Assembly (NCBI GenBank): GCA_003448025.1
Contig: DLXL01000418.1
Coordinates: 21,506-27,398, forward strand
Length of the DNA stretch: 5,893 nt
Reading direction: 5' to 3'
Source: Saprospirales bacterium
GTDB taxonomy: Bacteria; Bacteroidota; Bacteroidia; Chitinophagales; Saprospiraceae
Shown here one piece after another: positions 5,786 through 5,893 of this stretch (position 1 is the stretch's first letter; every line of letters starts with the position of its first letter). The position numbers and the translations under genes were made by a program. The notes under the pieces are model-generated. The model saw only the letters and a list, made by a program, of their open reading frames with translations, was not told where the DNA came from and did no database searches.

Positions 5786-5893
5786 GAGTGTTTGAGTTTT
5801 CGGGTGTTTCGGTGTTTTGGTGTTTTAGTGTTTTGGTGTTTTGGTGTTTTGGTGTTTAGGGTGGTTTAGTGTTTTAGTGTTTTGGTGTTTTGG
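5786..5893. repeat. 8-bp tandem array upstream of the glycosyltransferase
   Basis: About 13 units of the word TGGTGTTT (variants TAGTGTTT, CGGTGTTT, GAGTGTTT), with one 9-base slip at 5858-5866. It runs off the right edge. Units closest to the gene are the most degenerate, and the central ones are identical, as expected for slippage-driven growth. On the glycosyltransferase strand the word reads AAACACCA. There is no spacer structure, so this is not a CRISPR array. Confidence 0.85.

Noticed and set aside
5786..5893. CRISPR-like array
   Set aside because: Units are 8 bp and contiguous without unique spacers; this is a simple tandem repeat.

Overview
The window is ordinary chromosomal DNA from a member of the Bacteroidota, most likely Chitinophagaceae or a close relative. 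The signs are: no Shine-Dalgarno sequences ahead of the genes, a TAnnTTTG-type -7 promoter box ahead of rpsP, a ribosomal protein S16 with a long Ala/Glu/Pro tail, and a large signal peptidase I carrying an extra N-terminal membrane domain. The family-level placement is inference. No mobile element, CRISPR array, tRNA or rRNA is visible, and no gap between genes exceeds 300 bases.

All four genes are on the minus strand, so in transcription order the window reads from its right end to its left. First is a membrane-bound family 2 processive-type glycosyltransferase (4218-5762), preceded by a low-complexity 8-bp repeat leader that runs off the window. Next is rpsP (3304-3927), with a recognisable promoter, a leader hairpin and its own terminator. 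Then comes a 464-residue soluble, helical protein of unknown function (1774-3168), followed by a strong hairpin. Last is lepB, signal peptidase I (41-1621), with a 9-bp repeat leader. Hairpins between every pair of genes suggest mostly separate transcription units rather than one operon. The genes share no obvious pathway. LepB and the glycosyltransferase both act at the inner membrane, and S16 is a ribosome component.

The most unusual material lies between the genes. Three of the four spacers, plus the stretch after lepB, carry degenerate short-period repeats, with a different repeat word at each place: period 14 after lepB, 9 before lepB, 8 in two opposed blocks after the glycosyltransferase, and 8 before the glycosyltransferase. 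The two arrays lying directly ahead of start codons are almost free of G on the mRNA strand. I found no convincing new defence, mobile or biosynthetic system here.
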